Assembly (NCBI RefSeq): GCF_004916895.1
Contig: NZ_SNTZ01000004.1
Location: forward strand, 265,538 to 329,537
Direction of reading: 5' to 3'
Length of the DNA stretch: 64,000 bases
Origin: Flagellimonas alvinocaridis
GTDB taxonomy: Bacteria; Bacteroidota; Bacteroidia; Flavobacteriales; Flavobacteriaceae
Shown here: positions 46,010 through 55,000 of the stretch, in pieces
How positions within the stretch are numbered: position 1 is the stretch's first letter
Layout: each line of letters starts with the position of its first letter
Position numbers and translations under genes: made by a program
The notes under the pieces: generated by a model
Told to the model about the DNA's origin: nothing
The model's database searches: none
Seen by the model: the letters and a program-made list of their open reading frames with translations, nothing else

Positions 46010-46548
46010 GTTTTATTGAGGCTCATTTTTGACCACAAGTCCCAAACTACCACACCCACACTTACCGAAATGTTCAACGAATGTTTGGTCCCAAACTGCG
46101 GAATTTCCAAAACTGTATCGCAAGCCGTGACTACCTCTTGGGAAACACCTTTCACCTCATTTCCAAAAACCAACGCCAAGGTTTCATTGGCGTCGCAAAC
46201 AAAATCATTGAGCATGGTAGCATTTTCGGCCTGTTCCACGGCAATGGTATGGACACCTATGTCCTTCAGTTCCCCTACCAACTCCAAAGTACTTTTCCGA
46301 TATTCCCAGGCTACACTTTCGGTTGCCCCAAGTGCAGTTTTACGGATATCCTTGTGTGGAGGGGTGGCCGTAATGCCACATAAATATATTTTTTGGATCC
46401 GGAACGCATCGGCTGTACGGAACACCGAACCGATATTGTTCAGGCTTCGGATATTGTCCAACACCAAAATGATCGGTGTTTTTTCCGCTTCCTTAAACGC
46501 CTCCACATCCAACCGTCCCAATTCACTGTTTTCCAGTTTCCTGTTCAT
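45997..46548 (-). CDS. SpoU/TrmH-type RNA methyltransferase
   Basis: From the ATG at 46548 it has 183 residues. It has the SpoU motif 1 LDNIRSLNNIGSVFRTADAF, motif 2 ALVFGNEVKGVSQEVV and motif 3 SLNISVSVGVVVWDL, which form the SAM-binding knot. It 2'-O-methylates an rRNA or tRNA base; the target is not fixed. The start at 46548 (MNRKLENSELGRL) matches family N-termini; longer frames up to 46665 add Tyr- and His-rich residues and enter the repeat region. Confidence 0.9.
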   Translation of the reverse strand: MNRKLENSELGRLDVEAFKEAEKTPIILVLDNIRSLNNIGSVFRTADAFRIQKIYLCGITATPPHKDIRKTALGATESVAWEYRKSTLELVGELKDIGVHTIAVEQAENATMLNDFVCDANETLALVFGNEVKGVSQEVVTACDTVLEIPQFGTKHSLNISVSVGVVVWDLWSKMSLNKTKKP

Positions 46549-46672
46549 TTTTTTAACCATTCCGTCCAAAATATCAACAAAAATTTTTGATGGATGATGA
46601 AAACGATATATTCGTTCCAACATCCCGTGGTGTAAGGTGTTTTGTTTGACAAAATCCCTAACCAATGGTTTT

Positions 46673-46736
46673 TTGTCGTCTTGAGCGCAGTCGAAAGGTC
46701 AACAAAAAACATCTCGACTGCGCTCGATGTGACAAC
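46673..46736. repeat. Inverted pair of dispersed repeat units upstream of mutS
   Basis: 46673-46699 (TTGTCGTCTTGAGCGCAGTC and on) and 46709-46735 (ACATCTCGACTGCGCTCGAT and on) form a long imperfect hairpin with a 9-base loop. The right arm is the exact reverse complement of the 27-base unit at 3965-3991. It lies in the divergent gap between the methyltransferase and mutS. Confidence 0.8.
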
Positions 46737-46791
46737 GAGTTTTATAATCAACTTTACCCAAACAGGGCAAAAATAAAAGAATAATATCGCT

Positions 46792-49434
46792 TTGGCAGCC
46801 AAGAACAAAACAAAGAAGGTTACCCCTTTAATGCAACAGTACAATGCCATCAAGGTAAAACACCCTGATGCCTTATTGCTGTTCCGCGTTGGGGATTTTT
46901 ACGAGACTTTTGGGGAAGATGCCGTGAAAGCTGCCAAGATCTTGGGCATTATCCTTACCCATAGGAACAATGGCGGCGACAAAACGGAGTTGGCCGGTTT
47001 TCCGCACCACTCCCTGAACACTTACCTCCCAAAATTGGTCAAGGCGGGACAACGGGTGGCCATTTGCGACCAGTTGGAAGACCCCAAGCAGACCAAGAGT
47101 ATTGTAAAGCGAGGGGTAACCGAACTTGTAACCCCAGGGGTGGCCCTTAATGATGATATCCTTTCCGCGAAGAGCAACAACTTCTTGTGCGCCATACATT
47201 TTGGCCGAAATAAAATGGGGATTTCCTTCCTGGACATTTCCACTGGGGAGTTTTTAACAGCGGAAGGCTCCATGGAACAAATGGACAAGCTCCTTCAAAA
47301 TTTTGCTCCCAATGAGGTATTGGTCTCCAAAAGCCACAAAAAAGAGTTTATGGAGGTTTTTGGTAGCCAACTCCATTGTTTTTTTATGGAAGATTGGATT
47401 TTCCAAGAAGATTACGCCCATGAGAGCCTGAACAACCATTTTGGCACGCAAACTTTAAAGGGTTTTGGGATTGACCACCTCAATCTAGGAATCATTGCTT
47501 CTGGCGCGGTGCTGCACTACCTTTCCGAAACCCAACATAGCCGTCTTCAACACATCAACAGGATTCAACGTATTGCGGAGGAGGAATATGTCTGGATGGA
47601 CCGGTTTACCATCCGAAATCTGGAATTGTACCATTCACCTCATCAAAATGCGGTGACACTATTGCATATTATAGACCGTACCCTATCTCCCATGGGCGGA
47701 AGATTGTTGAAACGTTGGTTGGCCCTTCCGCTTAAAAATATAGATCGTATTCGCGAGCGCCATGAGGTGGTGGCCCATTTGAAAGACAACGAAGAATCCC
47801 TCGAAAAAATACAGCACTGGATCAAACCCATGGGCGATTTGGAACGACTCATCTCCAAACTGGCCACGGGAAAAATCAACCCAAAAGAGGTTGTTCAACT
47901 AAAAAATTCCTTGGAAGCCTTGGTTCCCATCAAACAGTTGGCCCAAGAAAGTTCCAATACCTCCCTAAAGTCCATCGGGAAGCGATTGGATGCCTGCGAG
48001 GCGCTACGCTCCAAAATCAAGGAAGTGCTCAATGAGGAAGCTCCGGTAAACCTTGCCAAAGGCCATACCATTGCCAACGGGTATTCGGAAGAGTTGGATG
48101 AGTTGCGAAGCTTGGCTTTTTCCGGCAAAGATTATCTGGACAAAATGTTGGAACGTGAAACTAAGCAAACAGGAATCACTTCGCTGAAAATTGCTTCCAA
48201 CAACGTTTTTGGTTACTATATTGAAGTCCGAAACACCCATAAAGATAAAGTCCCGGAAAGTTGGATCCGCAAACAGACCTTGGTCAATGCGGAACGTTAC
48301 ATCACGGAAGAGCTCAAAGAATACGAAGCCAAGATTTTAGGCGCCGAAGAACGCATCCTTATTCTGGAACAGCAGTTGTTTGAACAACTCTTGATGTGGA
48401 TGCAGGAATACATTGCCCCTGTCCAACAAAATGCCCACCTGATTGCCCAATTGGATTGCCTTTGCGGATTTGCCCAACTGGCCAAGGAGAATGACTATAT
48501 ACAGCCTTTTGTTGATGAGTCCACCGAACTTCATATCAAAGAGGGACGGCATCCGGTCATTGAAAAACAATTGCCCTTGGGCGAGAGCTATGTCACCAAC
48601 GACGTACTCCTGAACCGGGAGGAACAACAGATCATCATGATCACTGGGCCGAACATGAGTGGTAAGTCGGCCATATTGCGACAAACGGCCCTTATTGTAC
48701 TTTTGGCGCAAATGGGAAGCTTTGTTCCCGCTTCAGAGGCCAAGATTGGTCTTGTGGACAAAATTTTCACCCGTGTGGGGGCCAGTGACAATATTTCCAT
48801 GGGGGAATCCACTTTTATGGTGGAAATGAATGAGACTGCTTCCATCCTGAACAATTTATCTGAGCGTAGTTTGGTGCTTTTGGATGAGATTGGACGGGGT
48901 ACGAGCACCTATGACGGTATTTCCATTGCTTGGGCCATATCCGAATACCTCCATGAGCATCCGGCGCGTGCCAAGACCCTTTTTGCCACCCATTACCACG
49001 AGCTCAATGAAATGACAGCGACTTTTTCCCGAATCAAAAATTACAATGTATCGGTAAAGGAGTTGAAGGACAATGTGCTTTTCCTTCGGAAATTGGTACC
49101 TGGGGGAAGCGAACATAGTTTTGGAATCCATGTGGCCAAGATGGCCGGCATGCCACAACAGGTAATCCAAAAGGCCAATAAAATCCTTAAAAAGCTGGAA
49201 AAATCGCATTCCAGTGAGGAAATGACGGACAAACTGCAAAGCCTACAAAATGCCCGCCTACCGGACGGGCAGGAAATGCAGCTGAGTTTCTTTAACCTGG
49301 ACGACCCTTTGTTGGAGGAAATCAAGGAGGAAATCCTTCATTTGGACATAGATACGCTGACCCCTGTCGAGGCCTTGATGAAATTGAACGAGATCAAAAG
49401 ACTGTTGGGCAAAAAGAAAAGGGCATCCTCTTAA
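46792..49434 (+). CDS. mutS: DNA mismatch repair protein MutS
   Basis: This 880-residue protein begins at a TTG. It has the mismatch-reading Phe-x-Glu-like segment in [12 protein letters not shown], core domains, ATPase Walker [15 protein letters not shown] near residue 620, Walker [17 protein letters not shown] and [10 protein letters not shown]. It recognises mismatches and recruits MutL. A palindromic insert near residues 820-827 (see 49251-49272) lies in the flexible linker before the last helices. It is followed by two tRNAs. The TTG start is the first codon of a standard start ([20 protein letters not shown]). Confidence 0.96.
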   Translation: MAAKNKTKKVTPLMQQYNAIKVKHPDALLLFRVGDFYETFGEDAVKAAKILGIILTHRNNGGDKTELAGFPHHSLNTYLPKLVKAGQRVAICDQLEDPKQTKSIVKRGVTELVTPGVALNDDILSAKSNNFLCAIHFGRNKMGISFLDISTGEFLTAEGSMEQMDKLLQNFAPNEVLVSKSHKKEFMEVFGSQLHCFFMEDWIFQEDYAHESLNNHFGTQTLKGFGIDHLNLGIIASGAVLHYLSETQHSRLQHINRIQRIAEEEYVWMDRFTIRNLELYHSPHQNAVTLLHIIDRTLSPMGGRLLKRWLALPLKNIDRIRERHEVVAHLKDNEESLEKIQHWIKPMGDLERLISKLATGKINPKEVVQLKNSLEALVPIKQLAQESSNTSLKSIGKRLDACEALRSKIKEVLNEEAPVNLAKGHTIANGYSEELDELRSLAFSGKDYLDKMLERETKQTGITSLKIASNNVFGYYIEVRNTHKDKVPESWIRKQTLVNAERYITEELKEYEAKILGAEERILILEQQLFEQLLMWMQEYIAPVQQNAHLIAQLDCLCGFAQLAKENDYIQPFVDESTELHIKEGRHPVIEKQLPLGESYVTNDVLLNREEQQIIMITGPNMSGKSAILRQTALIVLLAQMGSFVPASEAKIGLVDKIFTRVGASDNISMGESTFMVEMNETASILNNLSERSLVLLDEIGRGTSTYDGISIAWAISEYLHEHPARAKTLFATHYHELNEMTATFSRIKNYNVSVKELKDNVLFLRKLVPGGSEHSFGIHVAKMAGMPQQVIQKANKILKKLEKSHSSEEMTDKLQSLQNARLPDGQEMQLSFFNLDDPLLEEIKEEILHLDIDTLTPVEALMKLNEIKRLLGKKKRASS
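49251..49272. repeat. REP-like palindrome inside mutS
   Basis: TGCCCGCCTACCGGACGGGC followed by AG forms a GC-rich palindrome (GCCCG...CGGGC) that encodes ARLPDGQ in frame. It resembles short GC-rich dispersed repeats of Flavobacteriia and breaks a region otherwise of average composition. It lies in a non-catalytic linker near the C-terminus. Confidence 0.45.
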
Positions 49435-49445
49435 AAAAATTCTTT

Positions 49446-49472
49446 TTGTTTTCTAGAAAAACATTAAATTTG
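49446..49472 (+). promoter_or_regulatory. Likely promoter for the tRNA genes
   Basis: TAAATTTG at 49465-49472 matches the -7 box TAnnTTTG. TTG at 49446-49448 is 16 bases upstream, shorter than the usual 19-20, so the -33 assignment is weak. Transcription would start near 49479, 29 bases before tRNA-Gly. Confidence 0.5.
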
Positions 49473-49507
49473 CATCCGCACTAAAAAAGTGCAGAGTTCT
49501 TTAAAAT

Positions 49508-49580
49508 GCGAAAATAGCTCAGTTGGTAGAGCATCACCTTGCCAAGGTGGAGGTCGCGGGTTCGAATCCCGTTTTTCGCT
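49508..49580 (+). tRNA. tRNA-Gly (anticodon GCC)
   Basis: This 73-base cloverleaf has acceptor GCGAAAA/TTTTCGC with discriminator T, D-arm GCTC AGTTGGTAGA GC, an anticodon loop TTGCCAA giving GCC, and T-arm GCGGG TTCGAAT CCCGT. CCA is not encoded. The GCC anticodon reads glycine codons GGC and GGU. Confidence 0.96.
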
Positions 49581-49582
49581 CT

Positions 49583-49607
49583 AAAACGCTGCTTGCAGCG
49601 TTTTTTT
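49583..49607 (+). terminator. Intrinsic terminator after tRNA-Gly
   Basis: AAAACGCTGC (49583-49592), loop TT, GCAGCG (49595-49600) and seven T. It lies between the two tRNAs, so tRNA-Leu either depends on read-through or has its own promoter. Confidence 0.85.
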
Positions 49608-49620
49608 GTTTCAAGTCCAG

Positions 49621-49705
49621 GCTCGAGTGGTGGAATTGGTAGACACGCCGGACTTAAAATCCTGTGGGCATTATGCCCGTGCGGGTTCAAGTCCCGCCTC
49701 GAGTA
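49621..49705 (+). tRNA. tRNA-Leu (anticodon TAA)
   Basis: This 85-base tRNA with a long variable arm has acceptor GCTCGAG/CTCGAGT (G-T first pair) with discriminator A, anticodon TAA in the loop CTTAAAA, a variable stem (GGGCATTATGCCC) and T-arm GCGGG TTCAAGT CCCGC. It is the leucine isoacceptor reading UUA and UUG. Confidence 0.95.
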
Positions 49706-49708
49706 CTC

Positions 49709-49737
49709 AAAAACCCTTACTAGGTAAGGGTTTTTTT
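49709..49737 (+). terminator. Intrinsic terminator after tRNA-Leu
   Basis: AAACCCTTAC (49711-49720), loop TAG, GTAAGGGTTT (49724-49733), then T-run to 49737. Confidence 0.85.
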
Positions 49738-49843
49738 ATTGGCAAAAGGGACAGATTACACCTAAACGATTTTGAGGAACAAATACTTCTTCTTAAATCA
49801 AAAAAGCCATAGTTAGTATCGTTCCCTAAATGGTTCCAAGTAA

Positions 49844-50281
49844 TTAGTAGGCAAGTTGCATTTTCTTTTTTAATCTATTTTTCGGGTTTCCAGTATCTGA
49901 AAACGCTCTTTTGTATTCTACAAGGGCCATCACCATTAAGTGCTCACTTATATTTTGCAAATCATTTACCATATATGACTTGGTCACGCTATATGATGCA
50001 TATTCCCCCTTTTCAAACATCAAAAGCGATACTCCTCCAAGAGAAGATCTGGAAATGATGGAACCTCCTGATAAACAAACTAATTTAAAATTGTTCTTTA
50101 GCACCTTAAAGGGTATTCGCTCACGAGGCTCTAGAATGATGATACCCAGCTTAATATGGTCATTTTGAAATATATTGTACGCCTTAAAACTTTCATCAAT
50201 GTGGATACAATCCAGTTCAGAAAGCATGCTTTGGCTCCAATAATCAAAGTTGCCGTCACTATTGAGTTTTACGCATTTCAT
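49844..50281 (-). CDS. Cupin-like protein of the sigma-54 operon
   Basis: From the ATG at 50281 the protein has 145 residues. It is strand-rich, with HIKLGIIILEPRERIPFKVLKNNF, LVCLSGGSIISRSSLGG and LLMFEKGEYASYSVTKS, a spacing that resembles one cupin barrel, though the usual metal-binding His cluster is missing. It ends MALVEYKRAFSDTGNP, as in cupin-like proteins of Bacteroidetes. It is the last gene of the operon. A longer frame from 50338 would overlap the preceding gene. Cupin assignment is inference from pattern. Confidence 0.6.
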   Translation of the reverse strand: MKCVKLNSDGNFDYWSQSMLSELDCIHIDESFKAYNIFQNDHIKLGIIILEPRERIPFKVLKNNFKLVCLSGGSIISRSSLGGVSLLMFEKGEYASYSVTKSYMVNDLQNISEHLMVMALVEYKRAFSDTGNPKNRLKKKMQLAY

Positions 50282-50297
50282 ATCGAAAGAGTTATCG

Positions 50298-50498
50298 TCA
50301 TTGTTTTCCTTTCCTTTTAAGTATGGTCCAAAACACACATACAGTAACTAAAATGTACACAGGGATGAGTATCAGGTCAAATCTTATGATTTTACCCTTT
50401 ATGCTGCTATCCAAGTTATTGATATCCATTTCCCAGAATAGAAATAAGGACCACATAAGGATTACCAAACCAAATAGAAAAAAATCAATAATCTTCAT
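50298..50498 (-). CDS. Small two-helix membrane protein of the sigma-54 operon
   Basis: This 66-residue protein has two membrane helices (about residues 4-22 and 41-59; FFLFGLVILMWSLFLFW and LILIPVYILVTVCVFWTIL) joined by a short acidic/basic loop and ends KRKGKQ. No family is recognised. Gap to the receiver gene is 15 bases and to the cupin-like start 16 bases, so it belongs to the operon. Confidence 0.65.
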   Translation of the reverse strand: MKIIDFFLFGLVILMWSLFLFWEMDINNLDSSIKGKIIRFDLILIPVYILVTVCVFWTILKRKGKQ

Positions 50499-50513
50499 AA
50501 TTCCAATTTGTTC

Positions 50514-50945
50514 TCAATTATTATGAAATACTGTTCTATTTGATTCAGAAACGATTTGTCGCAACATTTCGCCGGTCAATGGTTTACTGATAAAACCACT
50601 GCAAGCCGTATGACATTCTGCATCAATCATATCTTTCATACTTGTTGATGAGGACAACATGTAAATTTTGGTGCTATTTAATTTAGTATCCTTCAAATCA
50701 CTAAATGCGTCCAAGAACTCAAGACCATTCATATCGGGCATATTGGCATCCAAGAATATAAAATCTGGAACGAACAAAAACTCTGACATTGATCGTCCTT
50801 CCAAAGAACCTAAGTAAGAAATAGCGTTTTCAGCTCTTATAAATGTTATTATCTCAGCATCGCTTACTTCTTTTTCTATACATCTTTCATGGATGAGCAA
50901 ATCAATTTCGCTATCATCAATAAGCATAAAATTCAATTTCATCAT
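50514..50945 (-). CDS. Stand-alone response regulator receiver protein
   Basis: This 143-residue receiver domain has no output domain. The acidic pocket is in MLIDDSEIDLLI, the phosphoacceptor Asp in FIFLDANMPDMNGLEF, the conserved Ser in IYMLSSSTSM and Lys in GFISKPLTG. It resembles the CheY-like receivers of Bacteroidetes that pair with hybrid kinases. Its kinase is not in the window. It is in the middle of the putative sigma-54 operon. Confidence 0.92.
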   Translation of the reverse strand: MMKLNFMLIDDSEIDLLIHERCIEKEVSDAEIITFIRAENAISYLGSLEGRSMSEFLFVPDFIFLDANMPDMNGLEFLDAFSDLKDTKLNSTKIYMLSSSTSMKDMIDAECHTACSGFISKPLTGEMLRQIVSESNRTVFHNN

Positions 50946-50999
50946 TCTTCTTTTTAATTATACTTTTTGACAATCTTCATTCTTAATTTTCTTTTCATC

Positions 51000-51398
51000 T
51001 TAATTTTTATAGGACAGGCTGTATTCTTTTGCTATGGATACGTTTTCAAAAATGGCGTAAGGAATTTTGGTTTTATAAATCCTCTTGTATGCTTGCACCA
51101 AAAGTTTTACCGATAGTGAATTCACTACGTAGGCTTCGGAGATTACAAATGACATATTTTCAAAGTTTTTGGAGAGTAAATGGGCAGCCGTATTTAAAAA
51201 AGTCCCTTTGACACCCCTTAAATCAATAAGCAGTGGCCTAGGAGTACCCTTTGACAATTCGGTTATTGCATCCAGATATAATTGTGCCGTTCTATCATCC
51301 AACTTATTATCGACATCTAAACTCCCTAGTTTGACATATAGGATACCATCATCCTGAATCCAGAAAAAGTCATGTTCATTAATCTTGATTCTTTCCAT
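51000..51398 (-). CDS. STAS-like (DUF7793-type) protein, copy 2
   Basis: This 132-residue protein resembles a STAS/anti-anti-sigma-like domain: ILYVKLGSLDVDN, then RPLLIDLRGVKGTFLNTAAHLLSK with a conserved Asp-Leu-Arg strand-turn, and a C-terminal PYAIFENVSIAKEYSL. The family occurs in multiple copies in Bacteroidetes and is annotated as STAS/SEC14-like. The usual phosphorylated Ser of SpoIIAA-type proteins is not obvious. The ATG at 51398 follows the paralogue by 4 bases; a slightly longer frame (51413) overlaps it. Confidence 0.72.
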   Translation of the reverse strand: MERIKINEHDFFWIQDDGILYVKLGSLDVDNKLDDRTAQLYLDAITELSKGTPRPLLIDLRGVKGTFLNTAAHLLSKNFENMSFVISEAYVVNSLSVKLLVQAYKRIYKTKIPYAIFENVSIAKEYSLSYKN

Positions 51399-51402
51399 AA
51401 TT

Positions 51403-51822
51403 CTATCTCTCATTTATCAAATTGATTTTTCCGAACCTTTGACCTTCGTGAAAAATCTCCTTTTCGGCATTCACATAGATCGTATTCCAAAATGCATTTC
51501 CGTTAACTACACAGAAAAAGCCCAATACCATTTTAACAAAGAAAGATTTCACCAAGAAAATACGCGGAGGCACCTTAATGCCAAAGGGAGAACATGGGGA
51601 TAAAATACCAAATAGCTGAAAGGCTTTTAAGCGACCAACTTCTGTTAAGTTGATAAGTAATGGAAGATACTCTCCATTGGAAAGAGCCTTTATATTCTCC
51701 TTAAAGATTTCCAAGGTACTCCCTTCCAAGACCATGCAATCAAAATTCTTGTGGATCAAACAATGGATGGTATCAGAATCCACCCAAAATTCCATTCCTT
51801 CTATTTTTCCCTTGTCTTCCAA
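51403..51822 (-). CDS. STAS-like (DUF7793-type) protein, copy 1, first gene of sigma-54 operon
   Basis: This 139-residue paralogue of the next gene has IHCLIHKNFDCMVLEG, then LPLLINLTEVGRLKAFQLFGIL and a C-terminal YVNAEKEIFHEGQRFGK. The start is a TTG at 51822; an internal ATG at 51795 (130 residues) is the alternative. It is the first gene after the sigma-54-type promoter at 51846-51862. The sequence is divergent from copy 2 and includes a Cys/Pro-rich stretch (SPCSPFGIKVPPR). Confidence 0.68.
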   Translation of the reverse strand: MEDKGKIEGMEFWVDSDTIHCLIHKNFDCMVLEGSTLEIFKENIKALSNGEYLPLLINLTEVGRLKAFQLFGILSPCSPFGIKVPPRIFLVKSFFVKMVLGFFCVVNGNAFWNTIYVNAEKEIFHEGQRFGKINLINER

Positions 51823-51845
51823 GACATTAAATTTTCCAAATAGAA

Positions 51846-51862
51846 GTCAAGTGATGTGCCAA
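51846..51862 (-). promoter_or_regulatory. Putative sigma-54 promoter of the STAS-receiver operon
   Basis: On the minus strand TTGGCACATCACTTGAC (51862 to 51846) matches the -24/-12 consensus TTGGCACG-N4-TTGCW, with GG at 51860-51859 and, after 10 bases, GA where GC is expected. The single deviation at -12 lowers certainty. Expected start is near 51835, 13 bases before the TTG start and 40 before the internal ATG. Confidence 0.5.
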
Positions 51863-51950
51863 AACCTTAACTTAAGCAAAAAATAAAATATATATGTTTG
51901 ATTTTCAGAACTTTACTTGTAAAAATTGTAAAGAGATAGATTTTAGGAGG

Positions 51951-52007
51951 CCACGGTATACCGTCACTATCGAGAAGGCGAATATGTCTATCCACGGAAT
52001 ACCGTGG
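51951..52007. promoter_or_regulatory. Two tandem palindromes, likely enhancer sites for the sigma-54 activator
   Basis: Site 1 (51951-51966) is CCACGGTATACCGTCA and site 2 (51992-52007) is CCACGGAATACCGTGG. They share CCACGG(T/A)ATACCGT; the centres are 41 bases apart, about four helix turns, so they face the same side. Both lie 91-148 bases upstream of the -24 GG and directly after the stop codon of the activator gene. Placement, symmetry and doubling fit enhancer-type binding sites of a dimeric Fis-type helix-turn-helix. Binding by the adjacent regulator is inferred. Confidence 0.55.
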
Positions 52008-52017
52008 ACAGTTTCCA

Positions 52018-55000
52018 TTATTTTTTAATTCCCAATTTTGACATTTTGTCTCTTAGCGTACTAGGTTTTAGCTCTAGTAGGGCAGATGCACTATGTGGTC
52101 CTGAAATCTTCCAATTACATTGCTCCAACACGCTGATTATATGATTCTTTTGGACGGCGTCCAACGACAAATTCTGAATTCTTATTGGCACCTTTGATTT
52201 TTGCACTTCGGACTCGAACCCGGGAATCACCAAAGTCTCACCATTGGACAAGATTACCGCTCTCTCAATCAAGTTTTCCAGTTCCCTGATATTTCCAGGC
52301 CAATCATAGGCTTTAAGTTTCTCCATAGCCTCATCTGAAATGTATCTAATATTTTTTGAATAGTCTTTGTTAAACTTATCCACAAAATGCTCTACCAATA
52401 AAGGAATGTCTTCTTTGCGGTTTCGTAAAGGAGGTACTTCAATGGGAAAAACATTTAGCCTAAAGAAAAGATCTTCCCTAAATCTTTTCTTTTCAATTTC
52501 CTCTTTTAAATCCCTATTGGTCGCGGCAATCACCCTAACATCCAGTTTTTTTATGCCGGTACCACCTACCACTTCTATTTCTCCTTCCTGTAAAAATCTT
52601 AAGATTTTTGGTTGCATATCCAACGGCAGTTCCCCTATTTCATCCAAGAACAAGGTTCCTCCATCCGCTAGTTCAAATTTTCCAATCTTATCGTTGATTG
52701 CACCGGTAAATGAGCCCTTCTTATGTCCAAACAGTTCACTCTCCATCAATTCCCTTGGAATGGCCGAACAATTTACTTTAATAAGGGGTTTTGTATTCCT
52801 TAGGCTGATATTATGGATGGCTCTTGCCAGCAACTCCTTTCCTGTGCCCGATTCACCCAACAATAAAACCGTTGCATTGGTTGTCGCAACCTTCTCTATT
52901 TCTGAAAGCACATTACTGAATTCAACGCTCCCATAAACCATTTCTTCAAAATTGAATACAAGGTCCAACTCATTCCGAAGATAGATGTTCTCCAATTCCA
53001 ACTGGTCCCTTAATTCATTTAGTTCGGTATTTGCTTTGGCTAGATCTTTATTGGATTGAATAAGCTTATTTTCTGCTATTTTTCTTTCACTGCTTTCTAC
53101 CATTAAAGAGACTATATTGGCAATTGAAGTTGCAAATTCTTGCTCGTCCGCTGTCCAACTTCTATTAGCTTTCCCAACATGCTCAAAGCAAATTATCCCG
53201 TAATATCCATTTGTACTGTTGATGAATACATCCATTAAAGATTTTATATGGTTCGGAATCAAATAATCTTCTGCAAACCTTTTTGTTTTGGCGTTCCGTT
53301 GGGCATCTTCTATGAGTATAGTCTGTTCTTTTTCCAGTGCTTCAAAATACTCGGGGTTATTCAACCTATTAAGCACCACGCCTTTTGAATGATTATTTAC
53401 ACTAAGTTCATATAGGTTTTCACAAGATATTTCAGTACGTCCTATATTGAACTTCCAAATACTGACCCTCTCAACTCTTAGCACTTCGGAAGATAGTTGG
53501 GTTATTTTGTTTAATGAATCTGTAAACTCTTTGCCTACCAAACCGGCCAACTCAAGAATCACTTCTTTTTTCTTTGTTGACAGTAGAGCATTTTGCTCTA
53601 AAACCTTTTTGGCCTTGACTTCTTCCGAAATATCCTTCATAGTGCCGTATAGAGCAATAACTTCCCCTTTGTCATTGGTTATATTACCGGTCAAGAAAGT
53701 GGCCAAAAATATTTCTCCGTTTTTTCTGATGAATTCAAATTGAAAAGTTGGTGCTTCTCCAGCAGCCACTCGTTCATTTGTTTTTGTTATTTCCTCAAAA
53801 TCTTCTGGTTTGGCAAAAGGATAGGGCAAGTTCATCCCTATAAGTTCATTTTCTGAATATCCTAAAATCTTACAGGTAGATTCATTGACCATGATAATCT
53901 TACCCGTAAGATCAACAATAATCAGTCCCTCTTGCATGGACATAATCAGTTTGTCAGTAAACTCTTTGGCCAACTTTAGATCTAATTCTGCCTTTTTCCT
54001 TTCCGTTGTATCTATTATGGTTCCAAAATAGGCCATGATTTCCCCATTGGGGTTTTTGATACTGGAAATCATTACATCAACATTAAACCGACTACCATCC
54101 TTTCGCATGTACACCGTCTCAAAATTGTCCAATTCAGCGCCCTTGGCAATTTCGGCATGTCTGGAATTAGATTCCTCTTCAATTTCGGGTGGAGAAAACG
54201 GGTAAGGACATTGTTGACCCAACAACTCCTCCTCCGAAAATCCAGACATTTCACAAAAAGAAGGGTTCACCCTGACTATTTCCGTTTCCATATCGAACAC
54301 CACCAAACCCTCTCGCATAGATTCTATTAATCCATCGGAATATTCTTTGGCAGACTTTAGTTCAAGTTCAGCCCTTTTTTGTTCGCTGATATCATGGATT
54401 ATTCCTATTAAAAACATTTCACCTTCTTCACTGACAAATCTTGTTTTCTTGGTGGAAATGATTCTGGTCTGCCCTCCCCTTACGGTTAAGGTTTCTTCAT
54501 TGACATTTTCTATTCCAGATGCAATAACCTCCTTGTCTATTCTTAAAAAACTTTCCCTTTCTTCAGTTGCCACATCTTCAGCAAGTGTCTTACCTATAAT
54601 ATTCTCCCTTTGAAGATCAAACATTGCACAAAAAGCATCATTGACCAATAGCAACCTACTTTGACTGTCCTTTACGAATATGGGATCACCAATATTATTT
54701 ATAATATTGTCCAGGTATTCCTTGCTCTTAAACAAAAGCTCTTCGGCATTTTTTGTTTCCGTTATGTTCGAAATAAAAATGGTAAGCCCTTCTTTTGATG
54801 GGTAAAACCTATTTTCAAACCATTTATCAAAGGGTTCGTAATACTCTTGGGATTCCTGTTTCTCTTGACTCCTGAAGGCCTTCATGGACGTTTCTCGGAA
54901 AGACGCGCCCAAGATATCCGGAAACTCTTTCCAAATGTTCTTTCCGATCAAGCTACTTGGTTTTTTTCCGATTATGGTTGCGGCATTCCCATTTATATAG

